From: Nocardia vaccinii NBRC 15922
GTDB taxonomy: Bacteria; Actinomycetota; Actinomycetes; Mycobacteriales; Mycobacteriaceae
Length of the DNA: 64,000 bases
Direction of reading: 5' to 3'
NCBI RefSeq assembly: GCF_001613305.1
Contig: NZ_BDCC01000062.1
Span: 45,536-109,535, forward strand
Positions 8,108 through 16,400 of the stretch are shown piece by piece. Each line of letters opens with the position of its first letter. Position 1 is the first letter of the stretch. Below the pieces are notes generated by a model. The model was given only the letters and a program-made list of their open reading frames with translations, had not been told where the DNA came from and ran no database searches. A program made the translations under genes and the position numbers.

Positions 8108-8548
8108 TCAGCCGCCGGATCCCGGCGCCCTGGGCCGGACCCGGCCCGCTGTGTCCGGATTGCTCTGCCGCAGGAACGATCCACGCCGCCGCCGCTGCGC
8201 CGACACCGGCGGACCGGTGCGAGCGACGACCGGCAGCAACCGCACCCGAGTGGAATGCGCCGCCACTACGGCCAATGCCACCATGACCGCGGCGCCCAGC
8301 GCGAGCAGGGAATTCGACTCACCAGGCGGCAACAGCAGCGCGGCCCATACGGCGGTGGCGAATGCGCCCACCGCCAGTACCGGGGAATTCGACTCACCCG
8401 CTGCCGACAACGCCGCAGCCGACACGGTGACGACGAACGCGCACACCATCAGCACCAGCGAATTCGACTCACCCGCCGGCAACAACACCGCAGCCCACAC
8501 GGAGATGACGAACGCGCACACCATCAGTGCCGTCGATCGCATCGCCAT
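8108..8548 (-). CDS. DUF6412-like membrane protein with triplicated hydrophobic unit
   Basis: A 146-residue protein of hydrophobic segments followed by a basic, proline-rich tail ending RPRAPGSGG. The tail, with FLRQSNPD, resembles DUF6412 proteins found next to YidC paralogues. The hydrophobic part contains three near-identical 25-residue units, each one hydrophobic stretch ending in the hydrophilic turn GESNS, plus a fourth diverged segment. Family members recalled have fewer segments, so this allele looks expanded. ATG 8548 is the best start; the Shine-Dalgarno is weak. Function unknown; perhaps a YidC substrate or partner. Confidence 0.65.
   Translation of the reverse strand: MAMRSTALMVCAFVISVWAAVLLPAGESNSLVLMVCAFVVTVSAAALSAAGESNSPVLAVGAFATAVWAALLLPPGESNSLLALGAAVMVALAVVAAHSTRVRLLPVVARTGPPVSAQRRRRGSFLRQSNPDTAGRVRPRAPGSGG
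8310..8534. repeat. Three tandem 75-bp coding repeats
   Basis: GAATTCGACTCACC recurs at 8310, 8385 and 8460, exactly 75 bp apart, inside the DUF6412-like gene. Each unit encodes 25 residues (one hydrophobic segment plus GESNS). Units 2 and 3 are closest in sequence. Confidence 0.85.
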
Positions 8549-8920
8549 GCGCCCCAGAGTACCGCCCGCGCGAATCCGCACCGGCCAGGGTTCCCGGCGC
8601 GTTCACCGCCCCATGCCCGGCGCCGGACAGCGGTGACGCTGCCCGAGACGATCCGGCGCACCACGGGCGAATTCACGGGCCGATCCCCGGCGGCGCCTCG
8701 AATGCGCCGCCACCGCAACGTCACAGCGGCACACCCGAGCCGGCTCGGCCGCGTCGTGCCGATCGGCCGTCAGCTCGCCGATCGGTTCTGCTCGGGCGTA
8801 TCCCGCACACCACACTCGGACGAGTGGTGCGGGCCGGTCGTATTCCCGACAATGCCGGCACTGCCGGGCGATCGAGATGTATATCCTGGTCGGGCAATCG
8901 ACGGGGAGGACAGGACATCG
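8549..8920. other. Gene-free divergent promoter region
   Basis: A 372-bp gap between the DUF6412-like gene and the esterase, both reading outward. It contains a stem-loop GGCGGCGC-N7-GCGCCGCC at 8689-8711. No convincing operator or small gene was seen. Confidence 0.5.
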
Positions 8921-9805
8921 ATGGCCGATGAGTTGATGGCGGGTGAGCTGACCGTCGACGGGCGGGTGCGCACGTTCGGGGTGCGAGCGCCTGGCGTGGA
9001 GGGGGCGCCGCTGGTGCTGGCGTTGCACGGGAATGCCTCACGAATGCCGTCGGAGCAGCGACGCCCCGGGTTGCTGATGGACCAGTGGACCAGTTTCGGT
9101 GAACATGCGGCGGATTGGGGGATCGCCGTCGTCTATCCCGATGGATGGGATCGCTGCTGGGCGGACGGGCGCGGGGTCACACTCGCGGACGAGGCCGGTG
9201 TCGATGACGTGGCTTTCCTTCGTGAGCTGATCCACTGGTGCGCAGCCGAATTCGGCACTCGGCCGGAATGGTCGATCCCCGCGGGGATTTCCAACGGCGC
9301 GTTCATGGCTCACCGGCTCGGACTCGAGCTGAGCGATCTGGTGCCCGCATTCGGCGCCGTCGCCGGGGGACTGCCGGTCGCGCTCGAACATATCGAGCCC
9401 ACGCACGCGGTGTCGGCGCTGCTGATCAACGGAACGGCCGACGAGGCGGTGCCGATCACCGGCGGTTATTCCCGGCGCCGTGGACCCGGCGGTGAATTGC
9501 GCGGCCGCACATTGGGTTTGACCGAATCAGCCGCGTGGTGGCAAACCGCCGACCGATGCGCGGGCGAGGGCACGACCGTCACCACCGACCGATCCAGCAG
9601 GCACACCGTCGAGGGCGGGGTCGGCGGTAGCCGGGTCACCGCGTGGACGGTATTCGACGGCGGCCACACCTGGCCGGGCAGGCCGACTCCCCCGGAATGG
9701 AGCAACGGCCCGAATACCGTCACATCTACGGAATTCGATGCCGCAGAGCAGATCTACCGGTTCGCGCGGGCCGTCCTGGTCCCGGCCGACGCGCGAAAAC
9801 TCTGA
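8921..9805 (+). CDS. PHB-depolymerase/feruloyl-esterase-like alpha/beta hydrolase
   Basis: A 294-residue serine hydrolase. LVLALHGNA gives the oxyanion HG, GISNGAF is the nucleophile elbow (Ser near 132), DEAVP likely carries the acid, and DGGHTWPG holds the catalytic His near 243. These are hallmarks of the LpqC / polyhydroxybutyrate depolymerase-like esterase family. Unlike LpqC it has no signal peptide or lipobox from the chosen ATG, so it should be cytoplasmic. GGGGAGGACAGGA precedes the start; a second in-frame ATG follows five codons later. Substrate unknown. Confidence 0.8.
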   Translation: MADELMAGELTVDGRVRTFGVRAPGVEGAPLVLALHGNASRMPSEQRRPGLLMDQWTSFGEHAADWGIAVVYPDGWDRCWADGRGVTLADEAGVDDVAFLRELIHWCAAEFGTRPEWSIPAGISNGAFMAHRLGLELSDLVPAFGAVAGGLPVALEHIEPTHAVSALLINGTADEAVPITGGYSRRRGPGGELRGRTLGLTESAAWWQTADRCAGEGTTVTTDRSSRHTVEGGVGGSRVTAWTVFDGGHTWPGRPTPPEWSNGPNTVTSTEFDAAEQIYRFARAVLVPADARKL

Positions 9806-9919
9806 GGCGCCGGCTACGCCCCAGGCGCGGGCTGTTCCAGGTGACCGCCCGCGAAGATGCTGCGGCACATCCGGATTCGCCACCGGCCGCAGAGGCCGGA
9901 CCGCAGACAGCCGGTACCG

Positions 9920-10558
9920 CTATGCCCGACGACCGATCAGCACGTGACCGGGCAACGGTTTGCGTTCGAGCGCACGGTGTTCGATCGTCAGGCCGACGCG
10001 TTCGAGGGCGTCGGCCAGTTCCGCGACCGGCCTCAGCCGGAATCCGTGTGCGGTGAAGGGCAGGGAGGCCATCGCGTCGGGATCGCCGATGCCGATAACG
10101 ACACGTCCCTGCAGCCGCAGGACCCGCGCCAATTCCGCACATGCCCGGTCGAGTTCGGCGACGAAATAGACCGTGTTCACGGTGATCACGGCGTCCAGGC
10201 TCGCATCGGCGAGCGGCAATTCGGTGAGCGAGCCCTCGAGCACCCGCAACCGGCCCGTGCCGATCTCCCGGGTGAACCGAGATCTGGCCCGCGCCGACAT
10301 ATCCCGCGAAAGCTCCACGCCGTGCACGGTGCCGTCCGCACCGACGCGATCCAGGAGCAGCGAAAGTCCCACGCCCCCGCCAAATCCCAGATCGGCCGCC
10401 GCCTCCCCCGGGGCGATCTCGGCCGCGGCGACGCTCTGCTCGATCACGAATCGATTGGTGCGATCGAGTAGCCGTCCGACCCCCTTGCCCAGCAGCCCGT
10501 GCGGATGCCCGAGCTGACCGGCAACGGTGGACATCACACGTGCGACAAGCGGGTTCAC
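9920..10558 (-). CDS. Class I SAM-dependent methyltransferase
   Basis: A 212-residue methyltransferase. The SAM-binding motif AADLGFGGGVGLSLLLDRV lies near residue 57, VHGVELS is motif II, and LDAVITVNTVYFV motif IV. About 30 helical residues at the N-terminus recall the cyclopropane/UbiE-like group. Its GTG start overlaps the stop of the upstream DUF4184 gene (GTGA), so the two are translationally coupled. A much longer open frame continues to 12613 but runs antisense to the VIT gene and is not real. Substrate unknown. Confidence 0.82.
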   Translation of the reverse strand: MNPLVARVMSTVAGQLGHPHGLLGKGVGRLLDRTNRFVIEQSVAAAEIAPGEAAADLGFGGGVGLSLLLDRVGADGTVHGVELSRDMSARARSRFTREIGTGRLRVLEGSLTELPLADASLDAVITVNTVYFVAELDRACAELARVLRLQGRVVIGIGDPDAMASLPFTAHGFRLRPVAELADALERVGLTIEHRALERKPLPGHVLIGRRA

Positions 10559-11328
10559 GCCACGGATGCTACCCCGGTTCGGGAAGCGCGCCCGGCACGT
10601 ATCACCACAGCGCCCGCCGAGAGGGCGATCGCCACGACGTACAGCAACCGGACACCCACTACGAACGGCTGAAATGCCAAGGGCATCAACGAAATCAGTA
10701 TCAGACCCAGTACCGCGACCAGCCCCGCGGTCAGCCAGAAACGCCGCGGCATCCGCGCGACGGCCCGCGGCTCGCCGTGCCAGGCGCGGATCAGTCCGCG
10801 ACGGCCGATGTAATAGAACACCGCGATCGCGAGTACCGCGCCGCCCGTGGTCGACGCCTGTTGCAACAGGTACCACCAGGGCCTGCCGAACGGTCCCGAC
10901 TGCGACAGCACGGGAAACCGGGCCACCGCCCAGCCGTGCCCGCCCGCCGGGTCGTGGGTGAAACCGTCCCAGAAGATGTGCGTGATCGCGCCGATCAGAA
11001 TCGAATATCCCGTGACGTACCACCGATGCCGCACCGCACCGAGTACGCCGTAGGCGGGCAGATCGAATCCGCCGAGCCGGGGCAGATGCGCCGCGATCGA
11101 CGGCGCACCCCACCGGATCACCACCGTCCCCACGATCCCCGCCGGCAGACACCACCACAGCAACGCGGCCAGCGCATGCGTCTCCGGCATAGAGAAGAAG
11201 CCCGCCACCGGATACGACGCGTCCGGCACGGCCGATCCCACCACCAGCGCAACCCCGTCCCACCGGCGCGGCCAGCGCACCTTCAGCGGAAGTACGGCCA
11301 GCGAATGCGAGGGAAAGGTGAGCGGCAC
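10555..11328 (-). CDS. DUF4184 family membrane protein
   Basis: A 257-residue multi-pass membrane protein. The opening PLTFPSHSLAVLPL, then VVGSAVPD and the central HIFWDGFTHD, match the DUF4184 family, whose conserved His/Asp residues in membrane helices suggest a metal-dependent activity. About six hydrophobic segments are visible. GTG 11328 is supported by TACACT six bases upstream, so the mRNA is probably leaderless. It shares the GTGA overlap with the methyltransferase and diverges from the VIT gene 73 bp away. Confidence 0.78.
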   Translation of the reverse strand: MPLTFPSHSLAVLPLKVRWPRRWDGVALVVGSAVPDASYPVAGFFSMPETHALAALLWWCLPAGIVGTVVIRWGAPSIAAHLPRLGGFDLPAYGVLGAVRHRWYVTGYSILIGAITHIFWDGFTHDPAGGHGWAVARFPVLSQSGPFGRPWWYLLQQASTTGGAVLAIAVFYYIGRRGLIRAWHGEPRAVARMPRRFWLTAGLVAVLGLILISLMPLAFQPFVVGVRLLYVVAIALSAGAVVIRAGRASRTGVASVA

Positions 11329-11401
11329 CGGCGAAGTGTATCCGCGACCGTTCGGCACCACCTCCAACGCCGAGCGCCCGAACCGCAGTAGGCTGCCGGT
11401 C

Positions 11402-12136
11402 GTGAACAGGGCGGCCGACGGCTTCGCGAACGGGCGGCATCCACACGAACCGCACGGCGGCGGGCTGGGCTCGCGCCTGAACTGGTTGCGGGCCGGAGTG
11501 CTCGGCGCCAACGACGGCATCGTGTCGACCGCCGGCCTGGTCGTCGGCGTCGCCGCCGCGACCACGACTGCCGCGGAGATCCTGACCGCGGGTGTCGCCG
11601 GGCTCACCGCGGGCGCGATCTCGATGGCCGCCGGCGAGTACATCTCGGTGAGCACACAGCGCGATTCCGAACGGGCCCTGCTGTCCAAGGAACGCAGGGA
11701 GCTGGCCGAGGAACCCGATTTCGAGCTGGCCGAACTGACCCAGATCTACCGGGCCAAGGGGTTGTCCGCCGAGACCGCCCGCCTGGTCGCGCAGGAACTC
11801 ACCGCCCACGACGCATTCACCGCTCACGCCGAGGCCGAACTCGGCCTGGACCCGACCGAGTTGACCAATCCATGGCATGCGGCGATCTCCTCGGCGGCGG
11901 CGTTCACCCTGGGCGCGATTCTGCCGATCCTGGCGATACTGCTGCCGCCGGTGTCGTGGCGGATCCCGGTGACCTTCGCGGCCGTACTGATCGCCCTGGG
12001 GCTGACCGGTTCGGTCAGTGCCCGCCTCGGCGGCAGCAATCCGCGCCGCGCGGTCCTGCGTGTGGTCATCGGCGGCGCGATCGCCATGGCCGTGACCTAC
12101 GGAATCGGGCAACTGGCGGGCGTTTCCGGGCTCTGA
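11402..12136 (+). CDS. VIT1/CCC1-family metal transporter
   Basis: A 244-residue membrane protein of the vacuolar iron transporter family, exporting or sequestering Fe2+/Mn2+. The first-helix signature LRAGVLGANDGIVSTAGL is clear, with MAAGEYISVSTQRDSE closing the second helix; a charged cytoplasmic domain with several Glu residues (about 85-145) would bind metal, then three more helices. GTG 11402 comes seven bases after TAGGCT, a leaderless-type start; the longer frame from 11318 lacks support. Diverges from DUF4184. Confidence 0.87.
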   Translation: MNRAADGFANGRHPHEPHGGGLGSRLNWLRAGVLGANDGIVSTAGLVVGVAAATTTAAEILTAGVAGLTAGAISMAAGEYISVSTQRDSERALLSKERRELAEEPDFELAELTQIYRAKGLSAETARLVAQELTAHDAFTAHAEAELGLDPTELTNPWHAAISSAAAFTLGAILPILAILLPPVSWRIPVTFAAVLIALGLTGSVSARLGGSNPRRAVLRVVIGGAIAMAVTYGIGQLAGVSGL

Positions 12137-12144
12137 GCTGACAT

Positions 12145-13173
12145 TCAGCCTTCGCGCAGCTGCCATTGCGCGCCCTCGGTGGTCAAGAACCTCAGAAAAT
12201 CCGCCGGGTCGACGGCCTGCGCCGGGGTGAGCGCCCCACCGGGAGCACCCACCTCGACCAGACGGCGCGCGGTCTCCACGGCGATGACCGCGGTGAGGCC
12301 GTACGCGTCGGGCCCGGTGACCCAGCCCTCGATCCGGCTGCCGTCCACACCGGTCACCACGGCGAACATCAGCCACTGTCCGGCGCGTCGGGCCTGCATC
12401 GGCACGACCTCGGGAACCGTCTCGGCCGCCGCCTCGGTCAGCCCCGCGAAAAGCGTCGCCACCTCGGCCCTGATCGCCCCGCGCACGCGTCCGGCCGCGA
12501 CGTGCCGGGGAATCGTCACCACTCCGGGCAGGGCGAAAGCGCGCAGCGATGCGGGCCGGGTCTGTCCCGCCGGGGTGATCGGGTCGAATGCGCCACCAGC
12601 GTCCGGACGCCACTCGCCGTCGGCGTATTCGAGCCCCACACCTCCGGCCACGGCGAGCATCGATCGGGCCGTTCCGCGCGAAACACCGCCCGGCAGACGA
12701 AGGTCCGCGATCAGGACGTCCCGGACGGCCGGTACCCGCGCGGCGACAACATGTGCGATCAGATCTCCCGGGACGCCGTCGTCCGTCACCCCCGGAACGA
12801 TCGAGATCGCCGATTCCTTTGCCGCCGAGTCGAATTCAACGAGCGTTCGATGGATGTGCTGCTGCTCGCCGGAGGTGTCGAGATAGTGCCGTCCGGCGGC
12901 GATCGCCGCGCGGACCACCGGCTCACCCCATAACGTGAACGGCCCCGCGCAATTGACCACGGCATCACACTCGGCGAAAACCGCTGTCATTTCCCCAATT
13001 TCGTCCAGTTCGGCGGCACGCACCTCGGCGGTCGGCACACCGGCCTCCTCGGCGGCCTTGCGCAACCGGCCGACGTCCCGGCCCACCAGCACCGGTTCGA
13101 TCCCCCGCCGCCGAGCCTGCGCAACCACCAGCGAACCGGTGAACCCGCCGGCCCCGTAAACGGCAATCCGCAT
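12145..13173 (-). CDS. Saccharopine-dehydrogenase-like NAD(P)-binding oxidoreductase
   Basis: A 342-residue protein with the dinucleotide motif MRIAVYGAGGFTGSLVV at the very N-terminus and CDAVVNCAGPFTLWGEPVVRAAI near residue 80, typical of the saccharopine dehydrogenase-like / trans-acting enoyl reductase family. ATG 13173 has AGGAG seven bases upstream. It diverges from an AraC-family gene 145 bp away, its probable regulator. Substrate cannot be inferred. Confidence 0.83.
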   Translation of the reverse strand: MRIAVYGAGGFTGSLVVAQARRRGIEPVLVGRDVGRLRKAAEEAGVPTAEVRAAELDEIGEMTAVFAECDAVVNCAGPFTLWGEPVVRAAIAAGRHYLDTSGEQQHIHRTLVEFDSAAKESAISIVPGVTDDGVPGDLIAHVVAARVPAVRDVLIADLRLPGGVSRGTARSMLAVAGGVGLEYADGEWRPDAGGAFDPITPAGQTRPASLRAFALPGVVTIPRHVAAGRVRGAIRAEVATLFAGLTEAAAETVPEVVPMQARRAGQWLMFAVVTGVDGSRIEGWVTGPDAYGLTAVIAVETARRLVEVGAPGGALTPAQAVDPADFLRFLTTEGAQWQLREG

Positions 13174-13318
13174 CGCACACTCCTGGGTAGTTGTTCTACG
13201 TCGGCCGAATGCCGACATGACGACCGTAAGGAACGTCGGCAGGGATGATCCATGCCGGAAAGTCCTGAGAAGATGTCCGAACGTCCGACACCGACACATA
13301 TCGCAGTACGCTGAGACG

Positions 13319-14209
13319 GTGGACGTACTCAGCGACGCGGTCGCTGCCATGCGGATCGGGCAGCCGCATTCCAACCGCACCGAACTGCGCGCACCCTGGG
13401 GCATCCGGTTCCCGGCGCAGCGTGGCGCGGGATTCCACGTCGTCCTGCAGGGCGCGTGCTGGCTGATCCCCACGCAGGGCGATCCGATCCGCCTGGTGGT
13501 CGGCGACGTGGCGTTCATCCCGCGCGAACTCGGCCACACCATCGCCGATTCGCTCGACACCCCGCTGCTCGAGCCGGGTGATGCGGATGCTTCCTCAACG
13601 GGCGAGCCGACCACCGTATTGCTTTGTGGCGCATACCTTCTCGACCAGTCGAGAGTGCATCCCCTGCTGGCCGAACTACCCGAGGTCGTGCATCTGCCCG
13701 CGCGCGTCGGTCGTCATCCGACCCTGCGCGGGGCCATCGACCTACTGGGCCGCGAACTCGACGCCGAGCCATTGCCCGGTGCGCCCGGCGTGTTGCCGCC
13801 CCTGCTCGAGGTGTTGCTGCTGTACATCCTGCGGGCCTGGCACGAGGACCGGTCCGCCCACGAGGACACCGGATGGGCTGCGGCCCTGCGCGATTCCGAC
13901 CTCGCCCCCGCCCTGCAGGCTATGCATCACGACCCGGCCTCCCCCTGGACGGTGCAAAGCCTGGGCAGTCTCGCGGGACTGTCCAGGTCGGCCTTCGCCC
14001 AGCGCTTCACCGCAACCGTTGGCATGCCGCCGCAAACCTACCTGACGTGGTGGCGAATGACGCTGGCGGCCAAGATGTTACGCGAGGACGACCGACCATT
14101 GCGGGCCATCGCCACACGGGTGGGGTATGTCTCGGAATATGCCTTCGCCAAGGCGTTCAAACGCGAGTTCGGCACAGCGCCGGGGCATTATCGTTCCGCG
14201 ACGGAATAA
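13319..14209 (+). CDS. AraC-family regulator with N-terminal cupin
   Basis: About 296 residues. The N-terminal two thirds is an AraC-type cupin (PWGIRFPAQRGAGFHVVLQGACWL, then IPRELGHTIAD). The C-terminal AraC DNA-binding domain has SLAGLSRSAFAQRFTATVG and the second helix-turn-helix IATRVGYVSEYAFAKAFKREFGTAPGHYR. GTG 13319 follows TACGCT by six bases, a leaderless-type start. It diverges from the saccharopine-dehydrogenase-like gene and probably controls it. Confidence 0.87.
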   Translation: MDVLSDAVAAMRIGQPHSNRTELRAPWGIRFPAQRGAGFHVVLQGACWLIPTQGDPIRLVVGDVAFIPRELGHTIADSLDTPLLEPGDADASSTGEPTTVLLCGAYLLDQSRVHPLLAELPEVVHLPARVGRHPTLRGAIDLLGRELDAEPLPGAPGVLPPLLEVLLLYILRAWHEDRSAHEDTGWAAALRDSDLAPALQAMHHDPASPWTVQSLGSLAGLSRSAFAQRFTATVGMPPQTYLTWWRMTLAAKMLREDDRPLRAIATRVGYVSEYAFAKAFKREFGTAPGHYRSATE

Positions 14210-14313
14210 CTCGCCGCTCGACGGCCACCGACGAGCCGACCTCCATCGGACGGACCGTGGTATGCGCAGCCGGGTGGCGCGGGCGTTCGCGGGCATCGGG
14301 GTCGGGAGCGGCC

Positions 14314-14368
14314 GACCGCCTCTTCGGCGGCGGCCACCGTCCCGCTCGCGATCAGGCGGGCCCGGAAC
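14314..14368 (-). pseudogene. Short duplication of the tryptophanyl-tRNA synthetase 3' end
   Basis: The stretch after the AraC gene is about 70% identical to 14499-14552, the last codons of the tryptophanyl-tRNA synthetase. Translated on the minus strand it reads ARLIASGTVAAAEEAVG against ARLIAGETVAAAKRAIG in the intact gene. Nothing else of the synthetase is recognisable between 14210 and 14480. It looks like a remnant of a tandem copy or a partial duplication. Confidence 0.45.
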
Positions 14369-14480
14369 GCCGTGTCCGACACAGCTTGCGAGCCGCTCAC
14401 CCGGCCCGGTGCGACGATGCCGGAGCGGATCCACACCGCGAGGGCGGCATCCGCGAACCAGCACCGCCGCCCGCGGCTCT

Positions 14481-15458
14481 TCATCCCGCGAGCAAGCCGA
14501 TGGCTCGTTTCGCGGCGGCCACCGTCTCGCCGGCGATCAACCGGGCATGAATCGCCCCATCCTGCAATATCTTCCGCACCGAGTCGGGGTCCTCGCTCAG
14601 CTCGCTGTAGCGCTGGCGGATCGGGTCGGTTGTGGCGATGACGGCATCGGCTACCGCGCGTTTCAGGTCGGCGTAGCCGCCGAAGCGGGCAGCGGCGGCC
14701 GCTGGTTCCTCGCCGGTGCAGGCAGCCAGGATGGTCAGCAGATTGGCTAGGCCCGGGCGGTTTTCGGGATCGTATTCGACCGCCGGACCCGGATCGGTGA
14801 CCGCGCGCATCACCGTGCGGCGCAAGGTATCCGGCGAATCGAGCAGGCGCAGCGAGCCGGCCTCCGATGCCGATTTGCTCATCTTGGCCGTGGGACGGGA
14901 CAGATCCATGATGCGCGCGGCGACCGGAGGGGTCACCATGCGCGGCACGGTGAACACCGGGCCGTAGGCGGTGTTGAAACGTTCGGCGATATCGCGCGCC
15001 AACTCGACGTGCTGGCGTTGATCCTCGCCGACCGGCACCTCCTCGGCCCGGTACAGCAGGCTATCGGCGGCCATCAGCACCGGATAGGTCAGCAGCGACA
15101 CCCGGACGCGATCGCTGTCGTGCGATTTCTCCTTGAACTGGATCATCCGTCGCACCTCGCCGTAGCCGGTCGCACTCTCCAGCAGATAGTGCAGCTCGGT
15201 GTGCTCGGGGACGTGCGACTGCACCAGGAAGATGCTGCGCGCCGGATCCGCCCCGGCGGCCAGCAGGACGGTCGCGAATTCCATTGTGCGCCTGCGCACC
15301 GCGGCCGGATCGTGATCGAGGGTCAGCGCGTGCAGATCGGCGACGAAGATGATGCTATCGCCCGGAATCTGTTGGCCGACAAGGGGTTCGATCGCACCGA
15401 AGTAATTGCCCAGATGCAGCTCACCCGAGGGGGTGAAGCCGGTGATACGCCGGGACAT
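14481..15458 (-). CDS. trpS: Auxiliary tryptophanyl-tRNA synthetase
   Basis: A 325-residue class I synthetase that charges tRNA-Trp with tryptophan. GELHLGNYFG is the HIGH-like motif (residues 12-21) and AKMSKSASE is KMSKS (near 190). Length and motifs are complete. The 250-bp region before it contains a leader peptide with two Trp codons and mutually exclusive hairpins, so expression should rise when charged tRNA-Trp runs short. In Streptomyces coelicolor an attenuated auxiliary synthetase of this kind gives indolmycin resistance; the same role here is inferred. AAAGG lies nine bases before ATG 15458. Confidence 0.9.
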   Translation of the reverse strand: MSRRITGFTPSGELHLGNYFGAIEPLVGQQIPGDSIIFVADLHALTLDHDPAAVRRRTMEFATVLLAAGADPARSIFLVQSHVPEHTELHYLLESATGYGEVRRMIQFKEKSHDSDRVRVSLLTYPVLMAADSLLYRAEEVPVGEDQRQHVELARDIAERFNTAYGPVFTVPRMVTPPVAARIMDLSRPTAKMSKSASEAGSLRLLDSPDTLRRTVMRAVTDPGPAVEYDPENRPGLANLLTILAACTGEEPAAAAARFGGYADLKRAVADAVIATTDPIRQRYSELSEDPDSVRKILQDGAIHARLIAGETVAAAKRAIGLLAG

Positions 15459-15520
15459 GATGTTCTGCCTTTCGTGGTGGGGCCGCCGGGCCGGACCACC
15501 ATCGCGTCACGCAGACGAGA

Positions 15521-15589
15521 ACGGCCGCCCGGTTCGGACGGCCGTGATGATCGGAGCATACGGAATTACGGCCGCCCTTCAGGGCAGCC
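15521..15589 (-). promoter_or_regulatory. Ribosome-mediated attenuator of trpS
   Basis: Read on the minus strand, three alternative hairpins are visible. Stem 1:2 is GGCTGCCC-TGAA-GGGCGGCC (15589-15570), starting on the leader Trp codons. Segment 2, GGGCGGCCGT (15577-15568), can instead pair with segment 3, ACGGCCGTCC (15545-15536), as antiterminator. Segment 4 (15530-15521) repeats segment 2 exactly and pairs with segment 3 as a 10-bp terminator stem with a GAACC loop. A ribosome stalled at the Trp codons would block segment 1 and free segment 2 for antitermination. The terminator lacks a strong U-tract. Confidence 0.8.
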
Positions 15590-15617
15590 ACCACGCGAGG
15601 CGCGCATTGTTCCGCAT
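15579..15617 (-). CDS. Trp leader peptide
   Basis: A 12-codon open frame encodes MRNNARLAWWLP, with tandem Trp codons (15593-15588) two codons before the stop. No Shine-Dalgarno is present, but TAATCT (15629-15624) lies six bases upstream of the ATG, so the transcript probably starts at the ATG and is leaderless. It ends within the hairpin array that precedes trpS, exactly where stalling would control pairing. Confidence 0.78.
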   Translation of the reverse strand: MRNNARLAWWLP

Positions 15618-15710
15618 GCGGCCAGATTACTGCCGAGCACAGCTCGAGGCGAGCGCATTACGCGCGACAACCCGGAACTCGATATCCAGTCCAGTAATCG
15701 CTGATTGGAT

Positions 15711-15721
15711 CTGTATTACAG
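15711..15721. promoter_or_regulatory. Perfect 11-bp palindrome between trpS leader and YczE gene
   Basis: CTGTA-T-TACAG is a perfect dyad in the 130-bp divergent gap. It may be an operator for the YczE-type gene; no regulator gene is adjacent. Confidence 0.35.
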
Positions 15722-15748
15722 GTCCAGTAGTGGGGCAGGCTGGAGCAC

Positions 15749-16372
15749 ATGCTGTTTCGCCGCCTGCTCGCGCTCTACACCGGATTGTGGATGTACGGCT
15801 TCTCGATGGCCGTGATGATCCGGGCCGGGCTCGGCCTGGATCCGTGGGACGTATTCCACCAGGGTGTGACCCGGCATGTGCCGGTCAGCTTCGGTACCGT
15901 GACGGCGCTGACCGGCATCGCGGTACTCCTGGCCTGGATTCCGCTGCGGCAGCGGCCGGGGCTGGGCACGGTGAGCAACGTCGTGGTGATCGCCGTCGCG
16001 GTGGACAACGCCCTGGACTGGCTGCCGCATCCGCACCATCCGGCGGTGCAGATCGCCGCGATGATCGCGGCCGTGGCGCTCAACGCGGTCGCCACCGTGC
16101 TCTACATCGGCGCGGGGATGGGGCCAGGTCCGCGTGATGGACTGATGACTGGTCTGGTGGCCCGCACCGGCTGGTCTGTCTGGCCGATCCGCACCGGAAT
16201 CGAAGCCACCGTCCTGCTGACCGGCTGGCTACTCGGCGGCAGTGTCGGCATCGGCACCGTCGTGTACGCATTCGGCATCGGCCCCCTGATCCACCTGCTG
16301 ATCCCGCTGACCCGTCGCGGACTCCCCGGTTTCGCTGTGCCGCAACGTGCACCCGTACCAGCGCCGGCCTGA
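15749..16372 (+). CDS. YczE/YitT-family integral membrane protein
   Basis: A 207-residue protein with five to six hydrophobic segments. LGLDPWDVFHQGV near residue 28 and GMGPGPRDGLMTGL near residue 125 are the paired motifs of the YczE/YyaS family, whose transport substrate is not known. GGAG lies four bases before ATG 15749. These genes often sit beside a MocR-type regulator; none is present here. It diverges from the trpS attenuator. Confidence 0.83.
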   Translation: MLFRRLLALYTGLWMYGFSMAVMIRAGLGLDPWDVFHQGVTRHVPVSFGTVTALTGIAVLLAWIPLRQRPGLGTVSNVVVIAVAVDNALDWLPHPHHPAVQIAAMIAAVALNAVATVLYIGAGMGPGPRDGLMTGLVARTGWSVWPIRTGIEATVLLTGWLLGGSVGIGTVVYAFGIGPLIHLLIPLTRRGLPGFAVPQRAPVPAPA

Positions 16373-16400
16373 CCGGCGCACCGCTGAATCCTTCGGCGAA

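Noticed and set aside
10559..12613. Long minus-strand open frame continuing upstream of the methyltransferase for about 685 codons
   Set aside because: It runs antisense to the VIT gene and overlaps the DUF4184 gene. It has repetitive Gly/Arg/Ala composition and no domain; high GC keeps such frames open.
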